A DNA stretch of 64,000 bases from Nymphaea colorata (lineage: Eukaryota; Streptophyta; Magnoliopsida; Nymphaeales; Nymphaeaceae): assembly GCF_008831285.2 (NCBI RefSeq), contig NC_045147.1, positions 7,408,334 through 7,472,333 of the forward strand. Reading direction: 5' to 3'. Below, piece by piece: positions 60,869 to 64,000 of this stretch. The position numbers were made by a program, and so were the translations under genes. The notes under the pieces are model-generated. The model did no database searches. It was given only the letters and a program-made list of their open reading frames with translations, and was not told the DNA's origin. Position 1 is the stretch's first letter. Every line of letters begins with the position of its first letter.

Positions 60869-60884
60869 ATTAAATATATATGCA
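60869..60884 (+). promoter_or_regulatory. Possible TATA region of the NAC-alpha gene
   Basis: TATTAAATATATATGC lies about 215 bases before the start codon, upstream of a leader with a C homopolymer (60977-60988). Position is plausible; evidence is composition only. Confidence 0.3.
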
Positions 60885-61097
60885 AGATATCATCGATATT
60901 GTCCTTCGGTTAGAGAGTTGGACAAAGGGTAGCGTGGTCATTCTCTTTGTGCTGCCATTTAAACCTACGCGAGCCCCCCCCCCCCCACATCCACTCTCAT
61001 CACCCACCGGCCACCACCCTTCGCCTTCGCCGGCTCATTTTCCTTCCGCTTCTCATCCTGCTGCGCTGTTACAAAGTAGTCGTTGTCTGAACGGTTG

Positions 61098-61401
61098 ATG
61101 ATGCCTGGTCAGGTGGCGGAGGAAGAGGTCGTTGCTTCCTTGGTGGAGGAGCAGAAGCTTCAGGTTTTCCTCTTCTTTCTCCTCCTCCTTTTCCTGTTGG
61201 TGTTTGCTTCCTTGTTTTCGTTTTAGCTGTTTTACTTTTCTGTCGACAACAAAAGAAAAAAAACGAGATAATGTGATTCTTTTTATCCTTTTACGGATGG
61301 TGGTGGTTTCTCTTAAGCACAGTCCGATGAACCTATAGTTGAAGACGTCAAGGACGAAGAAGATGATGACGATGATGAAGACGATGACAAGGATGAAGGG
61401 G
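61098..61401 (+). CDS. NACA: Nascent polypeptide-associated complex subunit alpha, exons 1-2 (3' partial)
   Basis: NAC-alpha pairs with NAC-beta (BTF3) at the ribosome exit tunnel and binds nascent chains. Exon 1 61098-61163 encodes MMPGQVAEEEVVASLVEEQK and LQ. Exon 2 61323-61401 encodes SDEPIVEDVKDEE followed by an Asp/Glu run and DKDEG. This short head plus acidic tract is the plant NAC-alpha N-terminus. Donor GTTTTC at 61164, acceptor CACAG at 61318-61322, donor GTGAAT at 61402. Two start codons lie in tandem (61098 and 61101). The NAC domain (starting around SKQSRSEKKSRK in the family) and the UBA domain are not found before 64000, so intron 2 is at least 2.6 kb and carries hAT-like insertions. 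The acidic tract is low-complexity, which limits certainty. Confidence 0.72.
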
Positions 61402-61407
61402 GTGAAT

Positions 61408-61416
61408 CTCTCTCTT

Positions 61417-61460
<44 letters not shown>
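61408..61460. repeat. (TC)n microsatellite at the start of NAC-alpha intron 2
   Basis: TC repeats with few interruptions, immediately after the exon 2 donor. Confidence 0.9.
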
Positions 61461-61462
<2 letters not shown>

Positions 61463-62539
61463 TGCATGTAAAATTTCTGATCTTTGGATTTCTTTGGAGA
61501 ATGGTTTTTGGGTATTAATCCTTTGTGTGATGCTTGACTTGGTTCTTTGATAGGCGTGCTTTTAGCAGATTTGAATTGTTTACTGTCGTCTTGCATGAGG
61601 TGTCTGTTGATTCTTAGTGGTACCTTTTCTTCCGTGCGTTAATGGGTTTTGATTCTCTTGTGATGTCTTGATCAATATTAGCCAGCTGAGATATTTGAGA
61701 AATGACTCTTGCTTCCTTTAGATTGGTGCTTAATCTTTAGGATTATAATTGGTTGTTGAGGCACATGGTTGGGGTTGGATGTACAAGTAGCTCTTTGCAC
61801 TATTGTTTATGTGACCTGTTCACGCTACAGTTGAGATATAACCAATGCTTGACGGCCTGATGAAGCCAATGCTTTAGGAATTAGGATTTCGTCATTGGTC
61901 TTTCCTTCTCTTTAGTGGTGGTCTGTTGTGCTATAATACCTGTTAGAAATCTGATGAAGCGAAAAGAGGCGTTAAGCCGATCATGATGCGTGGCCTTGAG
62001 GCATAACTTTCAGAATTAAAATTATAAAATATTTAATATTCATAAAAATAATGAAAATTTGACCAAAAAAACTAAAATGACATTATATAAGTAAATCACA
62101 TACGAAATACAGTTAGTTCGCATTAATTATCTAAATCATCCAAAGGCAGGTAGTCTTTATTCTTTAAATAATTTCTACTTTTTTCTTGCAACAAGTGACA
62201 ATCTACTTTGGAATTTATGTAGAATTTAGATGGTCAGCAATAAATCTCTTGCTCATTCATTTGCAGGTAAAATAAAAATCCTTTTATATAATAATTAACT
62301 ATAAAAGTATGAGTTTTATGAAGAAACAAAAGAAACTATTTTCTTTATTTTTCTTATTATAATAGGTTGACATTTTTCGTGACGAAAACGTAGACTGGTT
62401 ATTTGATTTAAAAACAAAACATTTTGTTTTGATATTTCTACAACAAAATTTGCAAAGTTAGTCACTTCAACCTCACGTTTTGATGTTTCTGTTGTATGAC
62501 TGTCTCAAGTGATTTCTGTTACATACTAGTAGTATATAT

Positions 62540-63863
62540 CAGTGTTGTACGTATCGTACGATACAGGGCCGTATCGTACGATACTATATCGTAAATAGGG
62601 GTGTATCGTACTTGTATCGTACGATACATACGATATTGTTAGAATGTATGTATCCCACCTATACATGTACATATATGTATGTACATTACATATATTAGTC
62701 ATCTAATATATGTTTTATATATATATTTATATATATGTTATAGGTTTGGATACTTAGGATATTGACATAATTCTTCACCTTTATGTCTTTTCCTTTTTCC
62801 ATTTAACTTTGTATCTTTCCCCTTTTACCCCTGCCTTTTCTGTTTTTATCCAAAGGGGACCAAAAAGGGAGACTAGTCCCAACGACTAGATTTCTAGCCA
62901 TTTTAACTAGTCTCCAACGGCTAGCCCTCTCCTCTCTCTTGTTCTCTCCATTATATATAGTGTACAGCCCTTGTGTATTCTTATGGCTTTTTAGCCACAT
63001 CTTGTAGTCTTTGTTGGAATCAATATATGTTCTTTGTTTCTCTTGGGTGAGGTCTCTTGAGTATTACTTTGTTATGTTGGAGGAAGCTTCAAGTGTAATA
63101 TTCTTGAAGCATTAGTCTTGTTTGGGCCTGATTTACAGATACAGGCCTCGGTATTGTACGATACGGTGCGATACGCCCCATATCGTACTATACGGGCTGA
63201 TTTCAAAAAAGGGGGGCCTGAACCCCCATTTTTCGAGTTTTCTTCATAAAAACCCGCCCCTTCTTCATTTCTAACCTAGAGATTGTGCCGCCTTGGAGGA
63301 AAATCATCCATTTCCACCATGAAATCATTGATTAAACCATGGATTTGTGCGTGGGTGGCTTATTCCCGTTGGAAGGAAAAGGGTTTTTTTAAATCATGAA
63401 GATGAAGATGAAGAAGAAGATGGAGATGAGGATGAGAATGAATGTGATGAAGATTATGAATGAGAGTTGAGAATGCTTTCATTTTATATGTATTGACATT
63501 AAACATTTTCACAATTTCATTATCATCGTGTGATGTAATATATAACATTTCAATCTTGCTTTTTGATGTGGTATCTCATAGACTTATGAATATGGACCTT
63601 ATGACTTATGAATCTATGGTTATGAAATTATGATATACGTTATGTAATTGTTGACTTGTTGTGCTTTCTAGATTGATATTGACATATTGTTATGAATTTT
63701 GATGTTTACGAATGATGAACCATAACTTTATAGCAATAATAAGTCTGTCATTCTGTAAAAACATGTTTTTTATGAAGAACATATTATTCTTGATTTTTAC
63801 TGATTTTTTAATGATTTTTTCGATTTTTTTTCTTATTTTTTCTGATTTATTAAAAAAAAAACG
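62540..63863. mobile_element. hAT-like family B copy, reverse-oriented, damaged right end
   Basis: Starts CAGTGTTGTACGTATCGTAC, close to the reversed right terminus of the 18043-18810 copy, with GTATCGTACGATAC repeats to about 62640 and again near 63151-63205. From 63786 the T-rich sequence resembles the reversed left subterminal region of that copy. 63399-63460 on the + strand reads an acidic Asp/Glu tail and stop, which may be the C-terminus of a captured or degenerate transposase. The terminal bases expected at 63863 are lost. Confidence 0.5.
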
Positions 63864-63865
63864 CA

Positions 63866-64000
63866 ATGTTGTAAAACGCGTATCGTAAGCCGTATCAGTC
63901 GGGCTTTAAGATACGCCGTATCGTAACATATCGTAACCGTATCGTAATTTTTTTAAAAATTATTAATAAATCAGAAAAAAATTAAAAAAATTCAGAAAAT
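63866..64000. mobile_element. hAT-like family B copy, left end, runs off the window
   Basis: GCAATGTTGTAAAACGCGTA, then the same TCGGGC and GATACGCCGTATCGTAAC blocks as the left end at 18043. The sequence continues in the same AT-rich manner to the window end. Confidence 0.7.

Overview
This is nuclear DNA of a flowering plant. It holds two recognisable host genes with GT-AG introns: a plastid-type aspartate/prephenate aminotransferase (PAT) and the first exons of a nascent-polypeptide-associated complex alpha subunit gene. Most of the rest is retrotransposons (Copia, Gypsy), hAT-type DNA transposons and microsatellites. The sequence does not fix the species.

Layout. Positions 93-23088 hold nine exons of PAT on the + strand; the transit-peptide exon lies upstream of the window. 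Introns 1 and 2 are about 0.1 kb, but intron 3 (755-19726) is about 19 kb and loaded with transposons. Inside it, 5568-17711 is a giant inverted repeat: arms 5568-10583 and 12860-17711, spacer 10584-12859. Each arm is made, from outside in, of a non-autonomous hAT-like element ('family A'), about 3 kb of shared flank, and the 5' LTR plus leader of a Copia element. The spacer joins the gag of one Copia half (+) to the protease-integrase of another half (-). A second hAT-like family ('family B', exact 8-bp target duplication at 18043-18810) is also in this intron. A third type with CAGTGGCGGAGC ends lies just downstream of PAT (23583-24568).

Positions 24.6-53 kb are intergenic and repeat-rich: a solo Copia LTR with target duplication (25428-25901), a Gypsy integrase remnant (28.3-28.9 kb), a structurally complete Copia element on the - strand with no LTR difference that I could find and an uninterrupted 1336-codon frame (29696-35210), a receptor-like cytoplasmic kinase pseudogene (38.5-38.8 kb), a BED-type hAT transposase remnant (40.5-42.4 kb) and a Tat-like Gypsy remnant (42.5-47 kb). 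A hAT transposase C-terminus (53.2 kb) is fused to a decayed Copia element (53572-58812) whose leader carries a minisatellite built on ACCGGTTC.

Positions 61098-61401 are the first two exons of the NAC-alpha gene. Its next exon is not found before the window end, and the intron contains family-B hAT copies placed head to head.

The two host genes have no evident functional link. The most unusual object is the roughly 12-kb palindrome inside the PAT intron. One arm keeps an exact 8-bp duplication on both sides of its outer transposon, while the other arm stops exactly at the transposon end. This suggests that it arose through a transposon-end-dependent rearrangement and that it would be transcribed into a very long hairpin in PAT pre-mRNA.
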